Assembly: GCA_963716135.1 (NCBI GenBank)
Contig: OY970289.1
Location: 1,178,001-1,242,000, forward strand
DNA from: CAVRAW01 sp963716135
GTDB lineage: Bacteria > Planctomycetota > Planctomycetia > Pirellulales > JADZDJ01
Reading direction: 5' to 3'
DNA: 64,000 nt
The translations under genes were made by a program, and so were the position numbers. Shown here one piece after another: positions 1 through 9,903 of this stretch. The notes beneath the pieces were generated by a model. It had not been told where the DNA came from. It did not search any database and worked only from the letters and a program-made list of their open reading frames with translations. How positions within the stretch are numbered: the first letter of the stretch is position 1; each line of letters starts with the position of its first letter.

Positions 1-10
1 AAAGACCATT

Positions 11-816
11 ATGTTCCGGCAGTATTGGAACTTGCGCGAATCGCCGTTCCGCGGAGCGCTGGATCCGCACCTGTTCTTCCCCAGTCCGACGCATGAAGAA
101 GCGCTGGCCCGACTGCACTTTCTGGTCGAAGATCACCGGCGGCTGGGGCTATTGCTGGGAGCGCCGGGCACGGGCAAATCGCTGACGCTGGAAGTCTTCG
201 CGCGGCGGCTGCGCCGCGCAGGCGCCCAGGTCGCAAACATCAATCTGCTGGGCTTGGACATCCACGAATTTCTGTGGTTGACTGCGGCGGAATTGGGCGT
301 CAACCCCGATCGCCGCGACGATCCTTTCCATTTGTGGCGCAGCGTGCTCGATCGGCTGACGGAGAACCGCTACCAGCAGCTCGACACCGTGATTCTGCTG
401 GATGACGCCGACGAAGCGAACCCGCAATTGCAGGAGCATCTGGTGCGCTGGCGCAACTCGATGGCTCGGGCACGCGGCTGACGATCGTGCTAACCTGTGC
501 GACGAACGCCGTCGGACGGCTGCCGCAAAGGATTCTGGAAATCGCCGACCTGAGAATTGACATCGAAACTTGGGAGCCGGCCGACACGGTGCAATACATC
601 ACCAGCGCGCTCACACGGGCAGGCCGCTCGACTTCGACATTCACGGAGGAGGCCTTGCACCGTCTGCACGATCTGACCGACGGCATTCCGCGGCGCGTGA
701 ACCAATTGGCAAATCTGGCTTTGCTGGCCGCCGCCGGACGTAAATTGCCATTGGTCGATACCGACACCGTTGATGACGCTTTCCACGAACTGGGCGTGAT
801 CGAAGCTGTCGCCTAA
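11..816 (+). CDS. ExeA/GspA-type AAA ATPase, one-base frameshift
   Basis: The product resembles the cytoplasmic ATPase of the ExeA/GspA family, which in type II secretion systems helps place the secretin; in planctomycetes many stand-alone paralogues exist, so the exact role is inferred. Walker A (GAPGTGKS) is at residues 50-57 and Walker B (ILLDD) near 128-132; the C-terminal half has the helical lid (LTDGIPRRVNQL). The reading frame breaks near base 448: upstream it ends in a TGA at 479-481, while the family-like continuation (AQLDGSGTRLTIVLTC) is one frame back. Restoring one C (CGC-CTG-GCG) gives a single protein of about 268 residues. A sequencing error is more likely than a pseudogene because both halves are well conserved. 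Confidence 0.75.
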
Positions 817-980
817 GTGCGGCGAAAAAAACGCTCGCACGCCGCTTTCTGCTGCAATCTTTCGCCGCCGCCGGCGAACATCTTCTTAGCGGCACTGCGA
901 ATCCGGCCTAGTGGCCGACTCGCGACCCGACTAGAATCGGACGCTTCGGTTTCGCTCCCGAAAATCCGAGGTAGCGCTTC

Positions 981-1682
981 GTGCCCACTCTTGTGAAATC
1001 TTCTGCCCGGACGGCTAACCCCTCGCCGCAGACCATCGATCTGCGCGACGCCTGGTTGGCCGGATTCTTGGCCTGGCTGGTGCCGGGATTGGGGCACATG
1101 TATCAGCGCCGCTGGGGAAAAGGCGGACTGTATATGGTCTGCATCCTCGGCACGTTCATCTACGGTTTGTGGTTGGGCGGCGGCCGTGTCGTTTACGCCT
1201 CGTTCCGGGAGTCCGATTGGCACGATTGGCGCTGGGCCTACGTCGGTCAGGTTGGCGTCGGCTTGCCGGCATTGCCGGCAATCGTGCAAACGATGCGCAC
1301 GGGCGGACCCACGCCCAAGGCGCCATTGTGGGGCGGCTTCATGGCGCCGCCGTTGTTGCGCGGCCAAATCGTGCCCCGCGCCTGGGTCGAGCAGCAGCAG
1401 TTGAAGTATCCCAACGATCCGGAATTCGCCGCCGACGATTACGAGTCGCACGATCCGGAGCGAATGTATTATCGATATCTTCCCGGCGGACGAATGGGAG
1501 ACCATCCCGACCAGACGAGTCTATGGAACTACAAGCTGGGATCGTATTACGACCTGGGCACGGTGTTTACCATGATCGCCGGATTGCTGAACATCTTGGC
1601 CATCTGGGACGCCGGTGCAGGTCCGGTGATCCTGACACAACCGCAAGAAACGAAAACGCCGACCGCGACCGAATCCAAGTGA
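981..1682 (+). CDS. DUF6677-like membrane protein
   Basis: A 233-residue protein with a GTG start that I associate with the planctomycete family DUF6677; its function is unknown. It opens with a hydrophobic segment around residues 25-42 containing a PGLGHMYQRRWGKGG motif, followed by another hydrophobic stretch (residues 47-63), a soluble middle part rich in charged and Pro residues, and a last hydrophobic stretch near 193-215. The PGLGHxY...KG motif is also seen in short TM2-domain and related membrane proteins, which suggests two hairpin membrane helices with a tight turn. It stands 164 bases after the ATPase and 19 bases before the next small membrane gene, so the latter two may be co-transcribed. 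Confidence 0.7.
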   Translation: MPTLVKSSARTANPSPQTIDLRDAWLAGFLAWLVPGLGHMYQRRWGKGGLYMVCILGTFIYGLWLGGGRVVYASFRESDWHDWRWAYVGQVGVGLPALPAIVQTMRTGGPTPKAPLWGGFMAPPLLRGQIVPRAWVEQQQLKYPNDPEFAADDYESHDPERMYYRYLPGGRMGDHPDQTSLWNYKLGSYYDLGTVFTMIAGLLNILAIWDAGAGPVILTQPQETKTPTATESK

Positions 1683-1701
1683 ATTAAGAGTTCTTAATCT
1701 C

Positions 1702-1890
1702 ATGCTCTCCCACGCCAGTCAACTTTGGTACGCCTTGCCGCTGGTGGTCAGCATCAGCCTGGTGTACGCCAGCACGCGGCACGAAGATATGCCTTCGATT
1801 CTGTCGCACGCCGCCAAATGGATCACCGGGCTGGTGGTGCTAATGGGCGCGCTGGGTGTGTTCCTGTGGTGGCTGGGGCGCGGCTTGTAG
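1702..1890 (+). CDS. Small membrane protein, unknown function
   Basis: A 62-residue protein with two predicted membrane segments (about residues 9-22 and 38-58) and a short charged loop between them (STRHEDMP). I do not recognise the family. It follows the DUF6677-like gene by 19 bases on the same strand and its composition matches its neighbours, which favours a real gene despite its size. No strong ribosome binding site is visible (only a weak AGAG about 13 bases upstream). Confidence 0.5.
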   Translation: MLSHASQLWYALPLVVSISLVYASTRHEDMPSILSHAAKWITGLVVLMGALGVFLWWLGRGL

Positions 1891-2030
1891 CGGCAGGTTG
1901 CGGTCAGAAAACGCAACTCAACCGGCTGTTTCAGGATGCATTTCGGGCCAAATCGACCGCCAGTCTCTGGCGTGCGCCTTCGGCACAAGCTACAAGGTAA
2001 ATAGGCTGTTTTGCCTATTTTTCCTGGCTT

Positions 2031-4205
2031 TTGGGCATCGAAACCGTGCTGTCGTTCTGTGGAAACTTTGGAGCGCGCGTCATTCGGTTCGCCGTTTTGG
2101 GCGCGTTCATTATCGCGCTACCGCTGACGGCCGCCGCGCAAGGCCGAATGTCGGCGCGCTTGCAGCGGATGCTTGGCCAGACTGATCAGGCGCCCAACGC
2201 GCCCGCCCCGCCGGAGGTGGACGGCCTGGCGCCGTGGCTCAAGCATCTGCACGAGCTGGTGCCGCAATCGGCTGCCGACTACGCGGATTTCGACGCCGAT
2301 GAGCTGGCGGCCGCCGCCGCGTCCGTCGAGCAATGGTGTTGGCTATGGGAACGGGTCGCAGTGGGCCTCTCGCCCGAAGGGCAACTCGGCGTCGTTGGCC
2401 GACTGCACGACGTCAAGCAATCGATCGACCGGCAACTCGATAACGTGCTGTCGCTGCGAGTGCAGTTTGCAGCATTGCCGGCCGATGCCAAACGCCACGA
2501 AGCCTTGCGCCGATATCTGCGCAGCACGTCCACGCTGATCGATCTTTCCGGACGCTTGCGCTATGCGCTGATCGATGCGGTCGACGCGGCGGCGATTCGA
2601 TTTTCAACCCAAGCTGCGCTCCAATCGCGATTGATCGATCTGCTGATGGAGAAACACAGCAGCGTCGGGGCCCAGGAAATGGCCGACGATTTGTTCGATC
2701 CGCCGCAAACCGCGGGAGTCGAACCGCCGCCGCCATTGCCGGCGCCGTTGAAGCTTAAGGTGATCGAATTGATCGCCAGGTGCGGAACGATCGGGGAAGT
2801 GGACGAACTTTCAGAATTTCTGCTGAATCCCGCGACGCCCCCCTCGCAGGTGCTGGCTGCCGCCGAAGCGATTCGGGCATTGGGTTTGCCGCAAGACCCG
2901 CGACCGGAGCAAGACGCATCGCTGCCCCAGCCGCCGATCACCGCGGCCAAATTGCTGGACCGGCTGCAGCAAATCGACTCGGCCGAGTGGACGCCGGAGG
3001 AATTACCGCGCGTCAACTCGCTTTTAGCGTGGCTGCCGGGCCGAGTTGAGCCCGGCCTGGAAGGAACCACCTACCGCTTGGGCAATTTCGAAGTTCAGCC
3101 CGGCGATTGGCTGCTGATGCGCAATCCGTCGCCGTACAACTTATTCACCGATCTATCGCCGGGATTATTCACGCACGTCGGCGTGGTAACGATCGAAACG
3201 GGCAGCGACGGCAAGCGCCGAATGGTGGTGGTCGATCTGCCGGAGCGCGGCACTTCGATGCCGGCCACCAATGTCGAAACGTTTCTGGACCGCACGCTTA
3301 ATTACGTATTCCTGCGGCATCCCGATCCGGTAGTAGCACGCAAGATGGGCGAAGCCGCCGCGGAGATGATCGGCAATCCCACCCAATTCGATCTGAACTT
3401 CCGCACCGATCGAATCACCGCGCTGGCCGGCAAACCGCTGCACGGCGAAAAAATCCACACGTACTGCGCCGGCCTGTTGTTGCTGTGCGCACAGCAAGCC
3501 GGCGTGCCGCGCGACGAGTGCTTTCCGATCACCGAAACCACCGCGCCGGGCCACACGCAAGAGAACCTCGCGAAGCTAGGCTTGTCGCTGGGGAACGGAT
3601 TTGTTTCGCCCAGCGGCGCCCTATTTTCGCAGAAGCTGGAAATCGTGGGGCGCTGCGAACCGATGTACGATGCGCCTCGCCAGGTGCAAGAGGCAATCTA
3701 CGATCACTTCGCCACGCAGATGGCCACCGCCCAGTTGCAGGCCTCGCCCGACGCGTATCAGGCAATACGCTTAAAAATGGCGGAGGCCTCGAAGACCAAT
3801 CCGCTGTTGGCCAAAGCTTTGGCGGCAGCCGCTGGCGTAAGCGAGCAAATGGACCTGGTTTCCGCCGCCAAAGCCGCCGCCGTGGTCGAAACCCTCGACG
3901 AAATCGCCTATGGCGCCAGCGACGACTATGTGGCGGCGATGCGGGCGATCACCGAAGGCGGAAACCTGACGCCCGAACAGCAGCGTGGCTTGACTCAGCC
4001 GCAGCGCAAAGCGCTGACAAAGTTTCGCTCGCGCCATGCCGAGTTGGCCCAGCGCTTCGATCAGGGCCAAATTTCGCCCGGCGGGGTTCGCATTGAGTTG
4101 CTGCGTTACTACATCGATCAGGGCCGCCAGCAGCTCGACGAGCGCTTCTTTGGAGGCGAGAAATCGCTAAAAGTAGAAGTCAAAAGGCAGGAGGCGATCA
4201 ATTGA
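2031..4205 (+). CDS. Exported permuted NlpC/P60 (YiiX-like) cysteine peptidase-like protein
   Basis: A 724-residue protein whose middle (about residues 345-500) carries a circularly permuted papain-like fold of the YiiX/YaeF type. A GDWLL turn is followed by FTHVGVV with the likely catalytic His near 382, and the nucleophile Cys near 479 in YCAGLLLL. Such domains cleave amide bonds in peptidoglycan, lipids or peptides; the substrate here is unknown. The N-terminus has a signal-like hydrophobic stretch (FAVLGAFIIALPLTAAAQG), so it is probably exported. The N-terminal 300 and C-terminal 200 residues are helical and not recognised. The start is uncertain: TTG at 2031 or GTG at 2046 would both keep the signal sequence. 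Confidence 0.7.
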   Translation: MGIETVLSFCGNFGARVIRFAVLGAFIIALPLTAAAQGRMSARLQRMLGQTDQAPNAPAPPEVDGLAPWLKHLHELVPQSAADYADFDADELAAAAASVEQWCWLWERVAVGLSPEGQLGVVGRLHDVKQSIDRQLDNVLSLRVQFAALPADAKRHEALRRYLRSTSTLIDLSGRLRYALIDAVDAAAIRFSTQAALQSRLIDLLMEKHSSVGAQEMADDLFDPPQTAGVEPPPPLPAPLKLKVIELIARCGTIGEVDELSEFLLNPATPPSQVLAAAEAIRALGLPQDPRPEQDASLPQPPITAAKLLDRLQQIDSAEWTPEELPRVNSLLAWLPGRVEPGLEGTTYRLGNFEVQPGDWLLMRNPSPYNLFTDLSPGLFTHVGVVTIETGSDGKRRMVVVDLPERGTSMPATNVETFLDRTLNYVFLRHPDPVVARKMGEAAAEMIGNPTQFDLNFRTDRITALAGKPLHGEKIHTYCAGLLLLCAQQAGVPRDECFPITETTAPGHTQENLAKLGLSLGNGFVSPSGALFSQKLEIVGRCEPMYDAPRQVQEAIYDHFATQMATAQLQASPDAYQAIRLKMAEASKTNPLLAKALAAAAGVSEQMDLVSAAKAAAVVETLDEIAYGASDDYVAAMRAITEGGNLTPEQQRGLTQPQRKALTKFRSRHAELAQRFDQGQISPGGVRIELLRYYIDQGRQQLDERFFGGEKSLKVEVKRQEAIN

Positions 4206-4251
4206 GTATATTTGAATTGATTCGACCTTCCGCTCTCACTCATTCTTCGCC

Positions 4252-6252
4252 ATGCAATTGCTCCACGTCGGCGCGGCTGTATTGAATCAAACGCCGTTGG
4301 CGTGGGACGTCAATCAGTCGAACATTCTGGCGGCCATCGGCGAAGCCCGTAAACGCGGCGTCAGCGTGCTGTGCTTGCCGGAGCTGTGCATCACCGGCTA
4401 CGGCTGCGAGGATGCGTTTCTATCCGCCGGCGTGCAGCGCATGGCCTGGCGAGTGCTCCAGGAAATTCTGCCCGACACCAAAGGCATGATCGTTTCGCTG
4501 GGCTTGCCGCTTTTGCACCAGAACGCGCTGTACGACACGGCGTGCCTGGCGGTCGACGGGCGAATCGCCGGATTCACCGCCAAGCGGTATCTCGCCGGCG
4601 ACGGAATTCATTACGAGCCTCGCTGGTTCAAGCCCTGGCCGGTGGGTCGCCGTGGGGAAGTGAACCTCGATGGACACGATTATCCGCTGGGCGACCTGTA
4701 CTACGATTGCGGCGGCGTGCGAATCGGCTTTGAGATTTGCGAGGATGCTTGGGTGGCAAACCGCCCCGGCGCTGAACTCTCGCGGCACGGCGTGGATTTG
4801 ATCCTCAACCCCAGCGCCAGTCATTTCGCGTTCGGCAAAATGCTGGTGCGCGAACGATTTGTGCTGGAAGGTTCGCGCGCTTTCGGCGTGCACTATGTCT
4901 ACGCGAACCTGGTCGGCAACGAAGCGGGCCGAGCAATTTATGACGGCGGCGCGATGATCGCTTCCGCAGGACACATGGCAGCGGTCGGTCCGCGATTTTC
5001 GTTTGCCGATTTCGGGGTGACATCGGCCCTGGTCGATATCGATGCCGCACGTCTGAGCCGCGCGCGCATGGGCGGCTTTGCCGCGGAATGCGGCGAGAAC
5101 ACCGGCAATTGCATCGACATGCCGTTTGCGTTTCCGAAGTGCCAGCCGAGCACGGCGCGCGTCGAGCGCGCGGGCTGGGAAAGCGGCGCGAATGTCAAAG
5201 AAGAGGAATTTGCCCGGGCGATTTCGCTGGCGCTTTTCGACTACATGCGCAAGAGCCGCTCGCGCGGCTTTGTGGTATCGATCAGCGGCGGGGCCGATTC
5301 GGCGGCCGTGTCCTGCCTGGTGGCCATGATGGCGGGTTTCGGCGTGGCGGAATTAGGACGCGAGCGGTTCCTGGCGAAGCTGAAATACTTCGGCGAGATT
5401 CAGGCCGCGCGCGAAAATCGCGAAATGGTGCGGCGGCTGCTAGCTTGCGTCTATCAATCCACCAGCCACAGCGGCGACGTGACGCGCTCCGCCGCGCGCG
5501 GCGTGGCCGAGGCCATCGGCGCCGAGTTTTTGGAATTCGACGTCGATCAGATCGTGCAGGATTACATCAATATGGTTTCGGCGGGCATCGGGCGGAAATT
5601 ATCGTGGGACACCGACGACCTGGCGCTGCAGAATATTCAGGCGCGCGCGCGTTCGCCCGGCGTTTGGATGCTGGCGAACTTGCGCGGTGCGCTGTTGGCC
5701 TCCACCAGCAATCGTTCCGAGGCGGCCGTCGGGTACGCCACGATGGACGGCGACACCTCCGGCGGCATCAGTCCGGTGGCCGGCATCGACAAGGCATTTT
5801 TGCGCCGCTGGCTCCGCTGGCTGGAAACCACGGGGCCCGACGAACTCGGCGCCATCCACGCCCTGCATGCCGTGAACGTGCAGGATCCCACCGCGGAATT
5901 GCGGCCGCCGGGCGCCAAGCAAACCGATGAAGCCGATTTAATGCCGTACGATTTGCTGGACGCCATCGAGCGCGCCGCCATCCGCGATAAGCGCAGCCCG
6001 ATGGAAGTCTTTCAGTTGATGCAGGTTGAGTTCGCCCAATATTCGGCGGAGCAATTGCTGGGCTGGGTGGAGCGGTTCTTCCAGCTTTGGTGCCGCAATC
6101 AATGGAAGCGCGAACGCTATGCTCCCTCGTTCCACGTGGACGACGAGAACTTGGACCCCAAAACGTGGTGCCGCTTTCCGATTCTTTCCGGCGGGTACCA
6201 GCGTGAGCTTGCCGAACTGCGCGAGTACGTGTTAGGAAAACGGCCGCGCTAG
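4252..6252 (+). CDS. nadE: Glutamine-dependent NAD+ synthetase
   Basis: This enzyme performs the last step of NAD+ synthesis, amidating deamido-NAD+ with ammonia taken from glutamine. At 666 residues it is the two-domain glutamine-dependent form. An N-terminal nitrilase-like glutaminase (about 1-290) has the Glu in LPELCITGYGCED, a Lys in TAKRYLAGDG and the nucleophile Cys163 in EICEDAWV. The C-terminal synthetase (about 320-660) has the ATP pyrophosphatase loop SGGADS at 345-350 and a conserved STSNRSEAAVGYATMDGD segment. The ATG at 4252 lies 46 bases after the previous stop. The reading frame is intact over 2 kb, unlike several neighbours. Confidence 0.95.
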   Translation: MQLLHVGAAVLNQTPLAWDVNQSNILAAIGEARKRGVSVLCLPELCITGYGCEDAFLSAGVQRMAWRVLQEILPDTKGMIVSLGLPLLHQNALYDTACLAVDGRIAGFTAKRYLAGDGIHYEPRWFKPWPVGRRGEVNLDGHDYPLGDLYYDCGGVRIGFEICEDAWVANRPGAELSRHGVDLILNPSASHFAFGKMLVRERFVLEGSRAFGVHYVYANLVGNEAGRAIYDGGAMIASAGHMAAVGPRFSFADFGVTSALVDIDAARLSRARMGGFAAECGENTGNCIDMPFAFPKCQPSTARVERAGWESGANVKEEEFARAISLALFDYMRKSRSRGFVVSISGGADSAAVSCLVAMMAGFGVAELGRERFLAKLKYFGEIQAARENREMVRRLLACVYQSTSHSGDVTRSAARGVAEAIGAEFLEFDVDQIVQDYINMVSAGIGRKLSWDTDDLALQNIQARARSPGVWMLANLRGALLASTSNRSEAAVGYATMDGDTSGGISPVAGIDKAFLRRWLRWLETTGPDELGAIHALHAVNVQDPTAELRPPGAKQTDEADLMPYDLLDAIERAAIRDKRSPMEVFQLMQVEFAQYSAEQLLGWVERFFQLWCRNQWKRERYAPSFHVDDENLDPKTWCRFPILSGGYQRELAELREYVLGKRPR

Positions 6253-6306
6253 TGCGGGCCTTTCCCCCGCCTTACGCCCTTACCCGCACCGTTCCCACCC
6301 CCTGCT

Positions 6307-6333
6307 AGGCTCTGCGGGAGCCTCGCCCTCCCC
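6307..6333. repeat. Dispersed GC-rich repeat, GEAPAEP-coding type
   Basis: On the minus strand this short element reads GGGAGGGCGAGGCTCCCGC and would translate as GEAPAEP in one frame. Closely related words occur at 14473-14502 and 55440-55475. It lies between nadE and the DUF421 gene and touches no recognised gene. I know this word from planctomycete intergenic regions; its function is unknown. Confidence 0.55.
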
Positions 6334-6351
6334 TTGGTTAGGAGAGTATTT

Positions 6352-6930
6352 ATGCACGGCATGTGGCACGACATGTTCTATCCCGACATTCCGCTGTTGG
6401 CGAAGATTTTGCGGCCGGTGATTGTGTACTTGTTTTTGATTATCGGCATGCGGCTGGCGGGCAAGCGCCAATTGGCACAGCTCAATCCGTTCGACTTGAT
6501 CGTGCTCTTGACGCTTTCCAACACCGTACAGAACGCGATCATCGGCAACGACAACTCGGTCACCGGCGGCCTGGTGGGGGCGACCACGCTGCTGGCGGTG
6601 AACTACATCGTCGTGCGGTTTTTGTATGGGCATCAAAAGCTGGAGCGAATTATCGAAGGGAAGCCCATCGAACTGATGACCGACGGCAAACTACACCGCG
6701 GCAGGCTGCATCATGAATTGATCACCCGCGCCGAATTGGAGGCGGCGGCGCGGCGGCAAGGCTTCGATTCCCTGGGGGACGTGGACGAGGCGATCTTAGA
6801 TCCCGGCGGCACGATTTCGTTTTGCGGCCGTTCCCCGGCCGTGGAAGAAGTTCGCCACGATCAACTTCTCAAGCGGCTGAACGAGGTGCTGGACGAAATC
6901 AAGAAGCTGGGGGGCAAAGATGCGGCATGA
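6352..6930 (+). CDS. DUF421/YetF-family membrane protein
   Basis: A 192-residue protein of the YetF (DUF421) family. Members are found widely in bacteria and have been linked to sporulation and stress, but no reaction is established. It has three N-terminal hydrophobic segments (about residues 14-32, 42-60 and 66-83) containing the family signature GKRQLAQLNPFDLIVLLTLSN. A soluble YetF domain follows (about 85-165), with the conserved ELxxxARxQG and the PGGTISF strand. The ATG at 6352 is chosen because AGGAGA stands six bases upstream (6340-6345); the earlier in-frame TTG at 6334 would put the ribosome binding site inside the gene. Confidence 0.85.
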   Translation: MHGMWHDMFYPDIPLLAKILRPVIVYLFLIIGMRLAGKRQLAQLNPFDLIVLLTLSNTVQNAIIGNDNSVTGGLVGATTLLAVNYIVVRFLYGHQKLERIIEGKPIELMTDGKLHRGRLHHELITRAELEAAARRQGFDSLGDVDEAILDPGGTISFCGRSPAVEEVRHDQLLKRLNEVLDEIKKLGGKDAA

Positions 6931-7116
6931 GGCTGGCGCGTTGCTTGACACCGTAGCCCGCACGCCTTAGCTTTACGGCGGTTGAGTCGTGAGAGAGTCG
7001 CGGCTTGAAGATTCAGGGATGGCCCCGCCGAGGGATCTTGTCGGTGCGGGGTTTCTGTTGGCCATGCTGGCCGGACGCTGTTGCGTGGCACCTCGGCGAC
7101 AGATAGGAGAGCACGC

Positions 7117-8174
7117 ATGACGCGACTTCTGATGCTTCACGCGCTTGCGGCCGGCAGCTTTGCCGTATCTTTTGCGGCGGTGAAAATCAGCCAGCGCGCG
7201 GCGCCCCCGCCGAAATGGTTTGGATTTCCGGCGGCGAATTCACGATGGGCACCGACGATGATCGCTCGATGCCCAACGAGCGACCGGCGCATCGGGTGCA
7301 GGTCGATGGCTTCTGGATGGACCAGCACGATGTCACCAATGCCGAGTTTCGCAAGTTCGTCGAGGCGACGGGCTATGTGACCACCGCCGAGAAGCCGGTC
7401 GATTGGGAAGAAATCAAAAAACAACTTCCGTCCGGCACGCCCAAGCCGGCTGAGGAAAAACTGCAGCCCGGTTCGCTGGTGTTCACGTCGCCTGGGCACG
7501 CCGTGGACTTGAATCAGATGTCGAACTGGTGGACTTGGACGGCGGGCGCGAATTGGAAACATCCGCAAGGACCGGCGAGCAACATCGACGGCAAAGACAA
7601 TTATCCCGTCGTGCAAATCTCCTGGGACGATGCGGCGGCCTACGCCCGTTGGGCCGGCAAGCGCTTGCCGACCGAGGCCCAGTGGGAATTTGCCGCCCGC
7701 GGCGGCGCGAAAGGCAACACGCGCTATTGGTGGGGCGATGAATTCCGCCCCGGCGGAAAGTTCATGTGCAACACGTACACGGGCGAGTTTCCCGTAAACG
7801 ATAACGGCGAAGACGGATACACGCGCCCCAATCCGTGGAACGCATTCCCGCCCAACGGTTACGGGCTGTACGACATGGCCGGCAACGTTTGGCAATGGAC
7901 GGCCGATTTTTACCGCCCTGACGCGCACTCGCTGCAACTGCAGAAATTGCTGCAGACGGGCGCGATTTGCTGCATGAATCCCACTGGGCCGGAAGCCAGC
8001 TTCAATCCGGCCCACCTGGTCTCAGATTCGCCGGAGCGGGTGATCAAAGGCGGGTCGTTCCTGTGCAATCCGAATTACTGCGAAAGCTATCGACCGACGG
8101 CGCGCCGCGGCACGCCGCCGGATACGGGATCAGAACACGTCGGGTTTCGCTGCGTGAAATCGAACGATAAATGA
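7117..8174 (+). CDS. Formylglycine-generating enzyme, frameshift after signal peptide
   Basis: This SUMF1/FGE-family protein converts the active-site Cys of sulfatases to formylglycine using oxygen. The catalytic cysteine pair is present near the C-terminus (CNPNYC in GGSFLCNPNYCESY) and the family end GFRC is intact, so it is a true FGE rather than a pseudo-FGE. The conserved body begins at ATG 7215. A good ribosome binding site (AGGAGA, 7105-7110) and a signal peptide starting at ATG 7117 lie in another frame. Adding one C to the five-C run at 7204-7208 joins them as ...APPAEMVWISGGEF, giving about 352 residues. The enzyme is then exported or lipid-anchored and sits 39 bases before its likely substrate, the sulfatase. 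Confidence 0.85.
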
Positions 8175-8213
8175 AAACAGCACATTAGCCATCCCAATAC
8201 GGAGAGAAGAATC

Positions 8214-9899
8214 ATGTTCCATCGTGCGCGTTTCACGGCACTCGCAATTGTGGTTTGCGGAGCACTAGCGGGCTACGTCGCCGCGACGGGCGTTTGGTCA
8301 ACGCGATTGTTGGCCCAAATGCCTGGCAACAACAAATCGTCGGCCGCGGCGTCCGACAAGAAACCGAACATCGTGTTCATCATGGCCGACGACGTCGGCT
8401 GGTTTAACGTCGGCGCGTATCACCGCGGCATCATGGCCGGCCGCACGCCGAACCTCGACAAGCTGGCTTCGCAAGGGATTGTGTTCACCGACTACTATGC
8501 CGAGGCCAGTTGCACGGCGGGCCGGGCAAACTTCATCACCGGCGAAATTCCCATTCGCACCGGCCTGACGACCGTCGGCCAGGCGGGCTCGCCATTGGGC
8601 ATTCCGGCGGAAGCGCCAACGATTGCTACCGCGCTGAAGTCGATGGGCTACGCGACCGGCCAGTTCGGCAAAAACCATCTGGGCGACCTGAACAAGTTTT
8701 TGCCCACGGTGCACGGATTCGATGAATTCTGGGGATATCTGTATCACTTGGATGCGATGGAAGACCCGTTCCATCCCAATTACCCGCCGGCGCTCAAGGA
8801 CAAAGTCGGCCCGCGCAACCTGCTGCACTCCGTGGCGACCGAGACCGACGATCCCACGGAGCAGCCGCGCTGGGGCAAAATCGGCAAGCAGAAAATCACG
8901 GACGAAGGTCCGCTTCCGCCGCATCCGATCGAGGGCATCAAATACAACATGGAAACCGTGGACGACACGATCCTCGACAACGCGCTGAAGTTCGCCGACA
9001 AGGCGCGCAAGGACGGCAAACCGTTCTTTCTGTGGCTGAATCCGACGCGGATGCACATCGTCACTCATCTCTCGGATAAGTACGAGAAGATGCGCACGCC
9101 GGAAAATGGTTGGAGCATCGAAGAAGGCGGCATGGCGCAATTGGATGACATCGTGGGCTCGGTGATGAAGTATCTGAAAGACAACAATTTGGAAGAGAAC
9201 ACGATCGTCGTCTTCACCACCGACAACGGCGCCGAGAATTTTACCTGGCCCGACGGCGGCCAAACGCCCTTTGCCGGCGGCAAGGGAACAGCCCTGGAGG
9301 GCGGTTTTCGCGTGCCATGCATCGTGCGCTGGCCGGGCAAGGTGCCGACGGGCAAAGTGGAAAACAACATTTTTTCCGGGCTCGATTGGTTCCCAACGTT
9401 CGTCGCGGCGGCCGGCAATCCGAACATCGTTGAAGAACTGAAAAAGGGGAAGCAACTGGGCGATCGGAATTACAAAGTGCATTTGGATGGCTACGACCAG
9501 ACCGACGTGCTGACCGGCAAGGGGCCGTCGAAGCGCCACGAGGTTTTTTATTTCACCGAAAGCACGCTGAGCGCCGTGCGAATCAACGATTTCAAATATC
9601 GCTTCACCGATCAGCCCAACGGCTGGTTGGGTTCCACGGAAAAGGTTGATTGGCCGATTCTGGTCAATCTGCGTTTGGATCCGTTTGAGCGAACGGGCAT
9701 GCCCAGCTCCCACGGCGGCTCGATGGCGTTTTATAACTGGTATGTGTACGAATTCTGGCGCTTCGTGTTTGTGCAGCAGGTGGTCGCCAAGGCCGCCGAA
9801 AGCATGTTGGAATTTCCGCCGATGCAAAAGGGCGCGAGCTTCAACCTGGAAGACCTCAAGCAAAAGCTAATGGAAAAAATTAGCCGACAGGCGGAATAG
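8214..9899 (+). CDS. Arylsulfatase, FGly type
   Basis: A 561-residue type I sulfatase that hydrolyses sulfate esters. The metal-binding start NIVFIMADDVGW (residues 52-63) and the modification motif C-T-A-G-R, with Cys100 as the formylglycine precursor, are present, as is GQFGKNHLGD, which holds the conserved Lys and His. An N-terminal hydrophobic stretch (residues 8-24) ending in LLAQ points to export. The second metal site is visible as TTDNGAEN. The gene lies directly after the FGE gene, which fits enzyme and maturase working together in the periplasm. The natural substrate (glycan or small aryl sulfate) cannot be read from the sequence. Confidence 0.92.
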   Translation: MFHRARFTALAIVVCGALAGYVAATGVWSTRLLAQMPGNNKSSAAASDKKPNIVFIMADDVGWFNVGAYHRGIMAGRTPNLDKLASQGIVFTDYYAEASCTAGRANFITGEIPIRTGLTTVGQAGSPLGIPAEAPTIATALKSMGYATGQFGKNHLGDLNKFLPTVHGFDEFWGYLYHLDAMEDPFHPNYPPALKDKVGPRNLLHSVATETDDPTEQPRWGKIGKQKITDEGPLPPHPIEGIKYNMETVDDTILDNALKFADKARKDGKPFFLWLNPTRMHIVTHLSDKYEKMRTPENGWSIEEGGMAQLDDIVGSVMKYLKDNNLEENTIVVFTTDNGAENFTWPDGGQTPFAGGKGTALEGGFRVPCIVRWPGKVPTGKVENNIFSGLDWFPTFVAAAGNPNIVEELKKGKQLGDRNYKVHLDGYDQTDVLTGKGPSKRHEVFYFTESTLSAVRINDFKYRFTDQPNGWLGSTEKVDWPILVNLRLDPFERTGMPSSHGGSMAFYNWYVYEFWRFVFVQQVVAKAAESMLEFPPMQKGASFNLEDLKQKLMEKISRQAE

Positions 9900-9903
9900 G
9901 TTT

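Noticed and set aside
6945..6973. TTGACA plus TAGCTT as promoter of the FGE operon
   Set aside because: The -35 is perfect but the -10 matches only half of the consensus; too weak to list as a feature.
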